A stretch of 64,000 bases of DNA from Microglena sp. YARC. Its lineage: Eukaryota > Chlorophyta > Chlorophyceae > Chlamydomonadales > Chlamydomonadaceae. The stretch covers positions 81,193,390-81,257,389 of the forward strand of contig CM039462.1 in assembly GCA_022414725.1 (NCBI GenBank), given 5' to 3'. Made by a program: the position numbers and the translations under genes. A model generated the notes under the pieces. That model ran no database searches, had not been told where the DNA came from, and saw nothing but the letters and a program-made list of their open reading frames with translations. Below, piece by piece: positions 32,736-41,534 of this stretch (positions are counted from its first letter, which is position 1; every line of letters starts with the position of its first letter).

Positions 32736-32780
32736 AATACAGAGATGAAGGGCAAAAATATGTACTCGCCTTTAGCTGAT

Positions 32781-33263
32781 CTACCCATTGGGTTCAAGGG
32801 TCACCGGTAGGGTGTCCCACAAATTGCGTCTCCGACTGTACTTGGCTTTTAAATTGTTTAGGCATTGCAAGCCACATGAGTCTTTGTATTCACTAAGTTG
32901 TATAATTATCCCATCGCCATCAGATGGGATACTGAATGGATGTGAAACTGCTACAATTAAGCGTGTTCCAGTTTTGACATGCAGTGATATAGCATCTTGT
33001 AGTAGACTGTCTGTCGAATCGAAAATGACGTTGTCCAAAACTATAATCTTAAACCCGATTATGCTATCCAGGGTGTCTCGCATGCTTACAATTGCAATTG
33101 GGGAATGCAGTTTATGATGATTTACGTCATGGTCTGTCTCACAAACGACCAAAGTGGATTCACCATCCCCTATTTCGTTTGTGATCATGAAGCTCTTTCC
33201 AGCCTGCCTACGCCCAACAATATACGTCACATGAGTAAGCACACACACTGTCTGCAAATTCAT
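32781..33263 (-). CDS. Small P-loop ATPase, paralogue 2
   Basis: 160 residues, intact. Walker A IVGRRQAGKSFMI, TLVVCETDHDVNHHKL, Walker B-like FKIIVLDNVIF, then LIVAVSHPFSIPSDGDGIII and QLSEYKDSCGLQ. It aligns along its length with 28370-28832. The last ~20 residues (RRNLWDTLPVTLEPNG) are encoded by the Fanzor-type element terminus at 32807-32840 and its flank, so the natural C-terminus was replaced by transposon sequence. Possibly an A32/HerA-type ATPase; the substrate is unknown. Confidence 0.65.
   Translation of the reverse strand: MNLQTVCVLTHVTYIVGRRQAGKSFMITNEIGDGESTLVVCETDHDVNHHKLHSPIAIVSMRDTLDSIIGFKIIVLDNVIFDSTDSLLQDAISLHVKTGTRLIVAVSHPFSIPSDGDGIIIQLSEYKDSCGLQCLNNLKAKYSRRRNLWDTLPVTLEPNG
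32807..32840 (-). repeat. C'-type terminus of the Fanzor-type element
   Basis: Read on the minus strand: TACAGTCGGAGACGCAATTT followed by GTGGGACACCCTAC. The TACAGT start is typical of Tc1/mariner-like inverted repeats. A matching end is at 49373-49405. Confidence 0.6.
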
Positions 33264-33346
33264 TATACACTGTTAGGTTTACATATTTTCGGAAAGCAAA
33301 CGATCAATTGTTGCAATCAATGAATGCAATTAGTAATGTGTGTGGG

Positions 33347-33640
33347 TCAGCACAGAGAGATGTTATTGTATTGCATGCATTGTGGGGCACAACGCGCGCC
33401 GCGTCTATTCATGAGTGCACGAGCAAGAATCACGCACTTGAGGTTCTCGATCTCTTCGTCCTGCTTGGAAACCAAGCTCAGCGCCTGGTTCAGTAGACGA
33501 TGTTGCTCCTCCGTCTGAGCCAGTAGCGTTTTATAAGCTCGCTAAACAGCGTCAGTACGCACGCGCTCTGCAGCCACGGCATCAGCCACGGCAACAGCCA
33601 CGGCATCATCGAGTTGGGCTTTCGTGTACATTTCGGCCAT
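33347..33640 (-). pseudogene. Coiled-coil protein with one in-frame TAG
   Basis: Reads MAEMYTKAQLDDAVAVAVAD, then TAG at codon 33 (33542-33544), then in the same frame RAYKTLLAQTEEQHRLLNQA and LSLVSKQDEEIENLKCVILA to a TGA at 33347-33349. The open frame on both sides of one stop and the strong heptad pattern support one gene of 97 codons carrying a nonsense change, a base error, or stop readthrough. A C-type motif lies 57 bp upstream. Confidence 0.5.
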
Positions 33641-33697
33641 GATCAGTCACTGCACATGCATTGCCTTGTCTGGGGCTGGGTCTCTATATTACTATTC

Positions 33698-33725
33698 TAC
33701 AGTCGGCAGAACAGTGAAATGAAAC
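33698..33725 (-). promoter_or_regulatory. C-type motif upstream of the coiled-coil gene
   Basis: Minus strand GTTTCATTTCACTGTTCTGC then CGACTGTA, directed toward the start at 33640. Confidence 0.45.
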
Positions 33726-33932
33726 ATCAAAAAACCGGTATAATGCGTATGAGTGGATTGCACCCCACTGCGGATTGAATTGGAGCTGGCTGGATTGCCC
33801 CTCCTTTTAGCTGGACTGCTTTGTTGTGCTGGACTGCATAGTTGTCTGAAGCTTCCCTGGCGAGCCTCTCTGTCTCTGTGCTCCTCCCTCGTAGCCCTCC
33901 TCGGATCAGAAGCACTTCCGTCAGCGCGAGCA

Positions 33933-36061
33933 ATGTCCAAGGCAAGCATCGTCCGCGAGTGGACCCGCCCGGATGGCTCCAAATGCGTAGGCGGCAGCGA
34001 GGACAATGCCAAAGCACCCCCAGGATCGCTCATGCTTTACAACAGCTTACTGGATGAGAAAGTTCCATTCGTCCCAGCTTCGGGGCCGGGTAGCAAGAGT
34101 CTCTCCTGGTACACCTGCGGGCCCACTGTTTACGATGTTTTGCACATGGGGCATGCTAGGAACTACATCACGTTTGATATTATCCGCCGAGTGCTGGAGG
34201 ACTACTTTGGGTACAACATTCTCTACGTCATGAATGTTACAGATGTTGACGACAAGATCATCATCCGCGCTCGCCGCAACTACCTACTGGCAAAGTACAA
34301 GGAAGGAAAGCACACGGACGCCGAGGTAAAAGCTTTCGCTGAGAAGGCTGTCCAGAACAGCTTTGCAAAGCAGAGAGCAAAGCTCGCAGAAGCGGAGGCC
34401 TTGGTGGTCGCAGCCAAGGAAGAGCAGGAGGCTGCTGCAGCTGACAAAAAGGGGTCCTTCAGCGACAACTGAACGAGCTGGAGGGTGCTATTAAAAACGA
34501 GGCCCACAAGCTAAGTCAGATTCAGACAGCCCTGAGAGCGTTAGGACAGGCTGGAGATTCAGCTACTATCTACGCGGTTGCCTCGGATTTTGTAGCTGAG
34601 GAGCTGGACAGAGATCAAGGCAAGAGCGTGACGGATTCATCAATCTTTAAGGCGCATGCTGCCAAGTATGAGGCGGAGTTCACTCAAGATATGGATTCCT
34701 TGGGTGTGCGCCGCCCAGATGTGCTCACCCGTGTCAGCGAGTACATGGACGAGATTGTGGACTACGTCAAGAAAATTGTAGACAATGGCATGGCATATAA
34801 GAGCAATGGAAGTGTCTACTTCGATACAACGAATTTCAGGGCGTGTGGCCACAACTACGGCAAGCTCAAGCCTTGGGCTGTGGGATCTTCTGCACTAGCA
34901 GCCGAGGGGGAGTCCAACTTCGAGACATTAGAGAAGCGCTCTAACACTGACTTTGCCTTGTGGAAGGCGTCGAAGCCTGGGGAGCCCTTCTGGAGTCTCC
35001 TTGGGGCCAGGGGCGGCCTGGCTGGCATATCGAGTGCAGTGCCATGGCTAGCACCCTGATCGGATCCCGCATGGACATCCACACCGGTGGGATGACCTGA
35101 GGTTCCCACACCATGACAACGAACTGGCACAAGCTGAGGCATTCTACTATAACGAGGGCTGCCACCAGTGGGTTAACTACTTCCTCCACTCTGGCCACTT
35201 GGAGATTGAAGGGCTGAAGATGTCCAAGTCACTGAAGAACTTCATCACCATCAGGGAGGCTCTGAAGTCATTCTCTGCTCGCCAGTTGCGTCTCTTGTTT
35301 GTGCTGCAGTCTTGGAACAAGTCCATGGTGTATGGAGAGGCCTCCAGGGCCGAAATGAAGGCTCGGAAGCGCAGCTGAAAAACTTTTTCCAGAACATTGA
35401 GGTTGCTGTGCGCGGGGTGGACGAAATCACCTCCTGTGCTAAATGGCAGGCAGAGGAGAGGGACCTGTCTCAAAAGCTGCAGGCAGTACAGAATCAGGTG
35501 CATGAGCACTTGCTTGACAACCTGAACACAGCAGCTGTGATGGACACCCTCAGCGAGCTCATCAAGAGCACCAACATCTACCTTTCCAAGAAGCGAGAGT
35601 CTGCGTCTGCAGCTGCCCCGGCCCAGCCCTTTCTCCTACGCAAGGTGGCCAGCTATGTGACCAGGATGCTGTCCATGTTTGGTATTGTCGATGCATCCTG
35701 GGACAAGCCTGGCTTTGCTGACGCCGCAGGCGGGGCTGGGGATGCCAAGGGTGCAGGCTACCTGGATGCCTTTGCTGCATTCCGTGATGAGGTGCGATCA
35801 CTTGCCCGCACTAAGGCTGATCCCAAGGAGACCATGACAGCTTGCGACCGTGTGCGTGATGTGGCCCTTGTGGAGCTTGGTGTTCGATTGGAAGACCGAC
35901 CAGATTGCAAGGCCATTTGGAAGCTAGACGACCCAGCAGTTATAAAGGCTGAGCAGCAGGAGCGAGCTAAGACAGCATCTGCGGCTAGGTCGTTCATCCA
36001 TGGGGGCGTACAGTCAATACTAAAATGGAACCGCTTCGTGTACGGCACACCTTACCAATAG
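33933..36061 (+). CDS. CARS: Cysteinyl-tRNA synthetase, intronless, four frameshifts
   Basis: Class I synthetase charging tRNA-Cys. Visible landmarks: [20 protein letters not shown] (first zinc Cys and the HIGH motif as HMGH), [41 protein letters not shown] (second Cys), FPHHDNEL (His/Glu zinc ligands) and [14 protein letters not shown] (KMSKS loop). The C-terminal part covers the cytosolic eukaryotic-type extension. The reading is broken near 34455, 34997, 35088 and 35350; in each case restoring one G in a G run restores the frame. Start chosen at [10 protein letters not shown]; an upstream in-frame ATG at 33753 would add a non-conserved leader. About 710 residues, the expected size. The lack of introns in a eukaryote suggests retroposition, capture by a virus, or a naturally intronless host gene. 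Confidence 0.85.
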
Positions 36062-36147
36062 TGTCTTTAGATGCGGTTACAAATCTTGAATTGGTCAACT
36101 TTTCAGAATCCCCAAAATATAAGGTGTCCCAATATCAAATGTCCCTA
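36062..36147. repeat. Dispersed repeat (copy at 39786-39921)
   Basis: GTTACAAATCTTGAATTGGT, CAACTTTTCAGAATCCCC and TATAAGGTGTCCCAATATCA are shared with 39786-39921. The last block resembles the D-type motif. It abuts the stop codon of the synthetase, so the synthetase insert may end here. Confidence 0.75.
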
Positions 36148-36344
36148 GCTGTATGCGTACATCGATCGAGTGTAATGTACTGTACTGTACCGTACCCCTG
36201 TGAATCCCCCCCTCCGTTTGCGTGCGTGCGTGCGTGTCTCTTGTTATCCTGACGTCGTCGGCGTCTTGCTCCCTCCCCCCCATACATCATCCGCGTGTTC
36301 CATGCGTCGTGTGTGTGTGTGTATGTGAAAGGGGCTCCGCCACT

Positions 36345-36415
36345 TGTTACACTCAGACCGGTCAATAATGTTACAGTATATTGAATCAATTACAATTCTC
36401 TATGTACATGTATGG
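36345..36415 (+). mobile_element. IS630/Tc1-type element, 5' end fragment
   Basis: GTTACACTCAGACCGGTCAA, TAATGTTACAGTATATTGAA and ATTCTCTATGTACA match the start of the transposase copies at 42660-42750 (inverted) and 60040-60105. The rest of the element is absent. Confidence 0.75.
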
Positions 36416-36607
36416 CTGGTCATTCAATGGACACTCTCGAAAGTACCGACAAAAGAACGATACGGAGTCTGCAGGATGGAGAGCCGTGATATAAAAAAGA
36501 ACCACGATATTCTCGTTAACATCCTGCAATTTGTTGCTTCAAAATCGTATTGGTGTTCCACTGCCCCGTGGGTTGCTACACCATTTGGTTACACCGTACA
36601 CGAGGCG

Positions 36608-36635
36608 GTTTCATTTTAGTATTCCGTCGACTGTA
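36608..36635 (+). promoter_or_regulatory. C-type motif without a clear downstream gene
   Basis: GTTTCATTTTAGTATTCCGT then CGACTGTA. The next plus-strand gene (37383) is about 750 bp away. Identical in its core to 62749-62777. Confidence 0.35.
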
Positions 36636-36825
36636 TGAAGAGGATTCGTCTACATGTTTGCGTGTGTCAATGAGTGTCCTGTGTGTGCCATTCGACAGCA
36701 GCCGCCGCTACGCGTGTGTGAGTTTAAGTTGTCAAGTTTAAGTTGTCGTCGACTGTGATGTAGTGTTTGGCTGTCTTCACAATTATGATCAGATAAGACG
36801 ATCTTCCTGGAAAATTTGTCACAAT

Positions 36826-37212
36826 CTAGAACAAAAACGCAAATTGCATTCTCTCCAAATCCAGCCATAGAAAATCATTGCAATGGGGTACAACAACATC
36901 GCAACTTGTTGATGCGCAGATGACGTGGCTCACGCACGACCTATAATTGGGAATAAGATCTGTAAACCTGTCACACAACACAAACACACGATGTTTTAGA
37001 CCAAGGGCATTCAATAACACAAAATCTGGCTCAATGCGCACCTCCTCAATGTCATCAAATGCATATGCTAAATGCCCATTATGCACACAAAGTATGACAA
37101 ATGGAATGTGTTTGTGAGGGACAACCTTAAATGCGTCTTGGACAGTATTGAACCCTGTAAGCACACACACTGTCGGCTTCGACAATACGGATTCCTCATT
37201 TAATAATCCCAT
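36826..37212 (-). CDS. Hypothetical protein, possibly a degenerate member of the P-loop family
   Basis: 128 residues, intact. KPTVCVLTGFNTVQDAF at the N-terminus resembles LQTVCVLTHVTYIVG of paralogue 2 (32781-33263), but the Walker A loop is missing. FVILCVHNGHLAYAFDDIEE, VLLNALGLKHRVFVLCDRF and a Cys-rich stretch (SCVSHVICASTSCDVV) follow. Relationship to the ATPases is weak and uncertain. Confidence 0.4.
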   Translation of the reverse strand: MGLLNEESVLSKPTVCVLTGFNTVQDAFKVVPHKHIPFVILCVHNGHLAYAFDDIEEVRIEPDFVLLNALGLKHRVFVLCDRFTDLIPNYRSCVSHVICASTSCDVVVPHCNDFLWLDLERMQFAFLF

Positions 37213-37382
37213 CTGTACCAGGTATCCTTATACCCAATCAATAAAAGTCCTGAATTAAAACCCATGTCCTCCCCCGGTGTTGCAATGAGAAAATGACGGT
37301 CGCATAAAAAAGATCCCTATATAATTCTCTATTAGAAATCCTCGAAGCTTCACACGAGTCAGCAGCTCAATTTCAGACAAAC

Positions 37383-37985
37383 ATGGCATCTCGGGAAGAT
37401 CCCCTTACCGACATCCTCACATCGGCAATCGCCCACATCAAGCGAATGCTTCCAGATTGGTCACCCCCAGACCTCGGGCACCCATATGCTACCCTGACGC
37501 CGTACAAGAGCGGCTATGCTATGCTCGGCAAGCTTAAGCCTGGCGCCCAGATCATGGTAAAAGACGCATCCGGTTACAGGCACCATGGCATCTTTGTCGG
37601 GCAGCAAGTGGTGGCACCAGGGGATATCGAAGTCCCGACAGTCGTTGATGTGTGGGGAATTTCTAAGGAGCAGGCCAACGTCTCCTTGCGATCCTACGAA
37701 GACTTCGTTGCCAACGGCTCTATCTTTGCGGAGGCTTTGTACCCCGAAGGGGCTGCTCTGGATCAGACCCTCTCGGCAAGCCTTGCCCTCGCTCTGGTCA
37801 AAGATGCTGAGCAAACCCCATTTGTCTACAACGCCGCATTTAACAACTGCGAGCACTTTGCAACGATGTGTCGCTGCCTCAGGTGTGCATGGAAGGCATG
37901 CCATCTCATCATTGACTCACAGTTTGCTGAACTGAATACATTCCCTGCATCACATCTGCCTCCCCGCGGTTTTGTAGGTATCTGA
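37383..37985 (+). CDS. LRAT-domain protein, paralogue 2
   Basis: 200 residues, intact, start MASREDPLTD. LKPGAQIMVKDASGYRHHGI with FVG (catalytic His after a hydrophobic strand) and FNNCEHFATMCRCLR (catalytic Cys in the NCEHF box) define the LRAT/HRASLS fold. About 30% like the copy at 29408-30040 by eye, with the same order of motifs. Predicted to be a thiol acyltransferase or lipase on lipids. A possible TATA sequence (CCCTATATAATTC, about 37314) lies 60-70 bp upstream. Confidence 0.82.
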   Translation: MASREDPLTDILTSAIAHIKRMLPDWSPPDLGHPYATLTPYKSGYAMLGKLKPGAQIMVKDASGYRHHGIFVGQQVVAPGDIEVPTVVDVWGISKEQANVSLRSYEDFVANGSIFAEALYPEGAALDQTLSASLALALVKDAEQTPFVYNAAFNNCEHFATMCRCLRCAWKACHLIIDSQFAELNTFPASHLPPRGFVGI

Positions 37986-38091
37986 ATGAATCATCAACAC
38001 AACTGACATGGATTCTACCGGATTACATTAACAAGCCCATAACCGTTTGGCCTAAGAATCGCAGTAGACGGCTCAGTTTATGGCCCTTACC

Positions 38092-38280
38092 ACATGAACA
38101 CCTCTGAAAAGACTCTCCATCTCTGGAACAATAATTATTTGAGACATAAGCACCAAGGAATCACAATTCCGCTCCATACAATGTTTAGCAACCAGTCAAA
38201 ATCGGCCGGGAGGCAGGAACGCCCATTGAATGCCGGAGGCTCAAATCAATCCCTATTTTAGACGGAAAATGAACAATAAT
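38092..38280. repeat. B-type dispersed repeat interrupted by a MITE fragment
   Basis: CACATGAACACCTCTGAAAA ... AACAATAATTATTTGA, then MITE sequence (38141-38227), then GAATGCCGGAGGCTC and ATCAATCCCTATTTTA. Compared with the uninterrupted copy (39382-39500), about 15 bp of the B repeat and the left half of the MITE are missing, so insertion was followed by a deletion. Confidence 0.8.
38141..38227. mobile_element. 166-bp MITE, right-half fragment
   Basis: Matches the right half of the MITE up to CGCCCATT. The next four bases GAAT match the B-repeat target, consistent with the 4-bp duplication seen at intact copies. Confidence 0.8.
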
Positions 38281-38308
38281 ATTACTAAGGATGACCCGTT
38301 GAACAATT

Positions 38309-39301
38309 TTACACATCATTCCATCCATTTTTCAAGTACGTCAACGAAGTGAGTCCTGCCAGCGGTGATATGTCGTCCACGTCGGTGTTCGAACTGTCCA
38401 GGTGAACCAACGAAGTGAGTCCTGCCAGCGGTGATATGTCGTCCACACGTGTGGACGCCATGTTCAGGTGAATCAACGAAGTGAGGCCGGAAAGCGGTGA
38501 TACGTCGTCCACGTCGGTGTTCGAAATGTCGAGGTGAACCAATGAAGTGAGTCCTGCCAGTGGTGATATGTCGTCCACACGTGTGGACGCCATGTTGAGG
38601 TGAATCAACGAAGTGAGTCCTGCAAGCGGTGATAATAGGTGTTCGCCCACCCGTGTGTACGCCATGTTCAGATGAACCAACGCGGTGAGTCCGGAAAGAT
38701 GTGATAGCGAAATGTCTAGGTGAATCAAAGAAGTGAGTCCTTCCAGTGGTGATATGTCGGTCACAAGTGTGTGCGCCATGTTCAGGTGAATCAACGAAGT
38801 GAGTCCGTACAGAGCTTGTATGTTGTACAGAGGTGTGTGCGACATGTTCAGGTGCGTCAACGAAGTGAGTCCGTACAGTGGCGATAATATGTGTTCGTCC
38901 ACGTAGGTGTGCGCCATGTTCAGGTGCGTCAACGAAGTGAGTCCGTACAGTGGCGATATGTCGGTCACGTAGGTGTTCGATATGTCCAGGTGTACCAACG
39001 CAGTGAGGCCGGACAGCGGCGATATGTCTTGGATCTTGTCTTCGATAGCCGACATTGATTGGTAGGGTACGTATTCCCCACGATTGACACCTATTTTCAA
39101 CTCTTTGAGCCTGCAAATGCGTGATAATGCGTATTCAAAACTGTTATAATGTCTTAAGTGGATCCTTGTGACACACCGGGGTGCGGCGCATCTCCACTGT
39201 TTGCAAACGAGAGGCACTTGTTTGAGGTGGGATTCGTTCGAAATCGCATTGGCTAGAATGATCTCCAATACATCTTCATTGATTTCGTCAAAGGAACTCA
39301 T
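38309..39301 (-). CDS. F-box/leucine-rich-repeat protein
   Basis: Start MSSFDEINEDVLEIILANAI (39301); an upstream ATG at 39364 is less likely. Residues ~5-45 resemble an F-box (INEDVLEIILANA ... LKQVPLVCKQWRCAAP). Then come about eleven 22-residue leucine-rich repeats of the type ISPLAGLTSLVHLDISNTDV. F-box/LRR proteins recruit substrates to SCF ubiquitin ligases in eukaryotes, and giant viruses often carry such adaptors. The repeats are very similar at DNA level (GTGAGTCCTGCCAG, TCGTCCAC), showing recent internal expansion. Confidence 0.8.
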   Translation of the reverse strand: MSSFDEINEDVLEIILANAISNESHLKQVPLVCKQWRCAAPRCVTRIHLRHYNSFEYALSRICRLKELKIGVNRGEYVPYQSMSAIEDKIQDISPLSGLTALVHLDISNTYVTDISPLYGLTSLTHLNMAHTYVDEHILSPLYGLTSLTHLNMSHTPLYNIQALYGLTSLIHLNMAHTLVTDISPLEGLTSLIHLDISLSHLSGLTALVHLNMAYTRVGEHLLSPLAGLTSLIHLNMASTRVDDISPLAGLTSLVHLDISNTDVDDVSPLSGLTSLIHLNMASTRVDDISPLAGLTSLVHLDSSNTDVDDISPLAGLTSLTYLKNGWNDV

Positions 39302-39381
39302 TCGTTTGTGAAGTGTGCTGTGCTGATGGTTGTTTATACTGAAGAATGGTTGTTTACACTTCATTCGAGGGGGGTGTTTTT

Positions 39382-39500
39382 TTCACATGAACACCTCTGA
39401 AAAGACTCTCCATCTCGGGAACAACAATTATTTGAACACAAATAAATACTGAAGAATGCCGGAGGCTCACATCAATCCCTATTTTAAACGTGTTCCGCCG
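39382..39500. repeat. B-type dispersed repeat, uninterrupted copy
   Basis: CACATGAACACCTCTGAAAA, GAACAACAATTATTTGAACA, AATACTGAAGAATGCCGGAG and CAATCCCTATTTTAAACGTG. Related to 24640-24775 and 38092-38280. Confidence 0.8.
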
Positions 39501-39640
39501 TTTGCGTGTGTCAATGAGGGCCTGCGTGTGCCATTCGACCGTGTTCGGCCTCTTGTGTACACTCCTCCTATACATTCGACAGTGTTCCGCCGTTTGCGTG
39601 TGTCCTCCGATGGACAGGTCAGATCCTGTGTCACAGAAGA
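39490..39640. repeat. F-type repeat (GTTCCGCCGTTTGCGTGTGTC)
   Basis: GTTCCGCCGTTTGCGTGTGT occurs at about 39490 and 39586, and again near 43797 and 43840. It is followed by CCGATGGACAGGTCAGATCC, which also begins the E-type repeat. Confidence 0.7.
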
Positions 39641-39716
39641 CTGGGGGTTTAAATATCCAAATTTCTAGGACATTGCGAATGTCCAAATTGACACTAATTG
39701 CTGCCGTTTCTGCTAA

Positions 39717-39866
39717 AGGATTATTGATGCGCACGATGTTAGCCATCAGTTTGACTTTTCAGGGTACTTTGAACATGTAAATTCAGTGTCTTTAGATGCC
39801 TTGAATTTTTTGTGTCAATCACCTGAAGACAGTATCTGTATTGACAAGATCGGTTACAAATCTTGA
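39717..39866 (+). CDS. Fragment with IIDAHD...FDFSGYFE motif
   Basis: Open plus-strand frame RIIDAHDVSHQFDFSGYFEH, then VNSVSLDALNFLCQSPED. The same motif (MIIDAHDMSQHFDFSGYFED) starts the minus-strand ORF at 60755-61066. The shared motif points to a repeated coding unit, here without a start codon. Family unknown. Confidence 0.35.
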   Translation, partial: RIIDAHDVSHQFDFSGYFEHVNSVSLDALNFLCQSPEDSICIDKIGYKS

Positions 39867-39925
39867 ATTGGTCAACTTTTCAGAATCCCCAAATATAAGG
39901 TGTCCCAATATCAAATGTCCCTGGG

Positions 39926-39952
39926 CATTAAGGTACTCCAGGTACCTTAATG
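39926..39952. other. Inverted repeat, 11-bp arms
   Basis: CATTAAGGTAC (39926-39936) and GTACCTTAATG (39942-39952) form a perfect hairpin with a 5-base loop. Confidence 0.8.
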
Positions 39953-39983
39953 GCCTATTCCTCTGGGCCTTAAGGTACCCGCG

Positions 39984-40039
39984 AGTATTACCATACCATA
40001 GGCAGCTTCTACTTTAGCTGCCTATGGTATGGTAATACT
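39984..40039. other. Perfect 24-bp inverted repeat
   Basis: Left arm 39984-40007 (AGTATTACCATACCATAGGC...) and right arm 40016-40039 are exact reverse complements with an 8-base loop. It could be a fold-back element or a transcript terminator; no gene end adjoins it closely. Confidence 0.9.
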
Positions 40040-40102
40040 TGGCAAGTGGGCCCCTTCCCTCTGTATCTGGACCCCTAGGGTAGGTCATTCCTCCTCCAAT
40101 TC

Positions 40103-40698
40103 TTAGTAAATTTCCTGGCTGTGGATATCTTGACAGAAGACGCGTCCACCGCGATTCACAGCTGTCACGATCATACGAGAAATTTTCACATATCCAAGTG
40201 AGGTTCCGTCTTTCAGGTCCATGTTTATGAGATGCGGTAGCCAGGACAAAAGTCTAGTCGCTCCCATAGTGGCCTGCTGTATGGCTTTCGACACCTTGGC
40301 ATGTCCATACTGGGCAGGGGGGGTTTGAGGATTTTCGGCTCCACAACGAAAAGGGTGTTGATAGCATGTGAGAATACAAGGGCGCTTCCGTTGGCGATCT
40401 TGTAGCAGCCGTCATCGAAGAAGTACTCCACAGCGACGAGGAACAAACGTGACGGTGGGGATGTGTGGTGTCTTTGTTTAATAAGGTGAAGCAATGCGTC
40501 ATACTTCAAGATGCGTGGATCACCGGAAACAGCCGATGACGCCCGCAGTGCATGGAGACGGCTGACATTCTGGCAGTGGAGGCGATTAAGAAACTTGGTT
40601 GTGCCGAGACTGTCCATGTCCAGCGACAACGCCTTTCCTAGTTTGCGGACTGGTTTTGAAATGGGCTGACAAGGCGGGATATATATATCGGTCGGCAT
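40103..40698 (-). CDS. Hypothetical protein (one frameshift)
   Basis: Start MPTDIYIPPCQPISKPVRKL at 40698. Later LFLVAVEYFFDDGCYKIANG and SALVFSHAINTLFVVEPKIL. A frame change near 40300 leads to ATRLLSWLPHLINMDLKDGT, GYVKISRMIVTAVNRGGRVF and a stop at 40103. About 198 residues with alternating strands; no family recognised. Confidence 0.5.
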
Positions 40699-40951
40699 CG
40701 CGTCGATGAATACTCTTTTTCTTCGCGCAATCGCTCAATGGTTATTATCAGGTATGTATGTTGCGTTGTTTAGACTCGTTGTTTAGAAACGCACACGAAA
40801 CACTTGTCTTCGATTAAAGCCGCATTGAGTCTTACGCAACCGCATTCACTGTGGTTGCTACTGCTGTTCTTTGAGTACCCCATTGCTATTTGGGGCCATT
40901 GGCTGCCATGCAAAACATGCGATGTCCCGTATGATTCAAAGAGCATCAGAA

Positions 40952-41272
40952 TCACCATAAATCGTCTTCCCACACTACTTGTACCGAATTATTTAGAGTG
41001 ACCAGTACTTTATGTTTATATGTCCCAAGTCCGTGATACTTCGTAGCAAGAATAATGACGTTAGTCTGCTTATATTTCCTAGCACAGACTTTGTCAAATC
41101 CCCACCAGAATCCATCTTCATCCATCCATGTTCTCTTGTTGTGCAACTGGCACTGGAGCTCGTTAGGAATGTATCGTTCGATGTAATCACTACCCCATTC
41201 AGGCACGAGGCCTCTCATGAGGCGGGCCAATTCCAATGTTTTTTTGCTTTTCAATTGTATCAAGATGAACAT
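40952..41272 (-). CDS. Hypothetical protein, 106 residues
   Basis: Contains LARLMRGLVPEWGSDYIERY, TWMDEDGFWWGFDKVCARKY and NVIILATKYHGLGTYKHKVL. Aromatic-rich, apparently globular. A D-type motif lies about 70 bp upstream. No family recognised; an upstream overlapping frame (to 41423) may belong to the same gene after an indel. Confidence 0.45.
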   Translation of the reverse strand: MFILIQLKSKKTLELARLMRGLVPEWGSDYIERYIPNELQCQLHNKRTWMDEDGFWWGFDKVCARKYKQTNVIILATKYHGLGTYKHKVLVTLNNSVQVVWEDDLW

Positions 41273-41340
41273 CTTGGACCCCAGTGCAAATCAAGTCGGA
41301 CGTACCCGACACAGTGATGTCCGAAGCGTAATCTGTCATT

Positions 41341-41380
41341 CTATAGTTATTCTCAAATAAAGTGGGACACCCTTTATAAT
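41341..41380 (-). promoter_or_regulatory. D-type motif upstream of the 40952-41272 gene
   Basis: Minus strand ATTATAAAGGGTGTCCCACT then TTATTTGAGAATAACTATAG, with a TATAAA-like start; points toward the gene start at 41272. Confidence 0.5.
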
Positions 41381-41534
41381 GATGGACGAGGCCGTCACAT
41401 CCAATCCACCAAGGAGACACCAATCATCATCGAATCACATCCAATAAGTGCTCCCCCAAGAGTATCGACATCGTTCCGCCGTTTGATATAAGATGATTTT
41501 GTGCGCGGTGATCGTCTGAAGACGTCTTGGTCAG

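Noticed and set aside
33698..36635. Cysteinyl-tRNA synthetase as cargo of a single Tc1-like element bounded by the two C-type motifs
   Set aside because: The ends match in about 23 of 28 bases, but other repeat pieces lie inside, no TA target duplication could be shown, and C-type motifs occur singly elsewhere.
37383..37904. Overlapping minus-strand ORF (37461-37904) opposite LRAT paralogue 2
   Set aside because: Antisense shadow of a gene with clear catalytic motifs; no features of its own.
38316..39116. 266-residue minus-strand ORF in a second frame of the LRR gene
   Set aside because: Out-of-frame translation of the repetitive LRR DNA.
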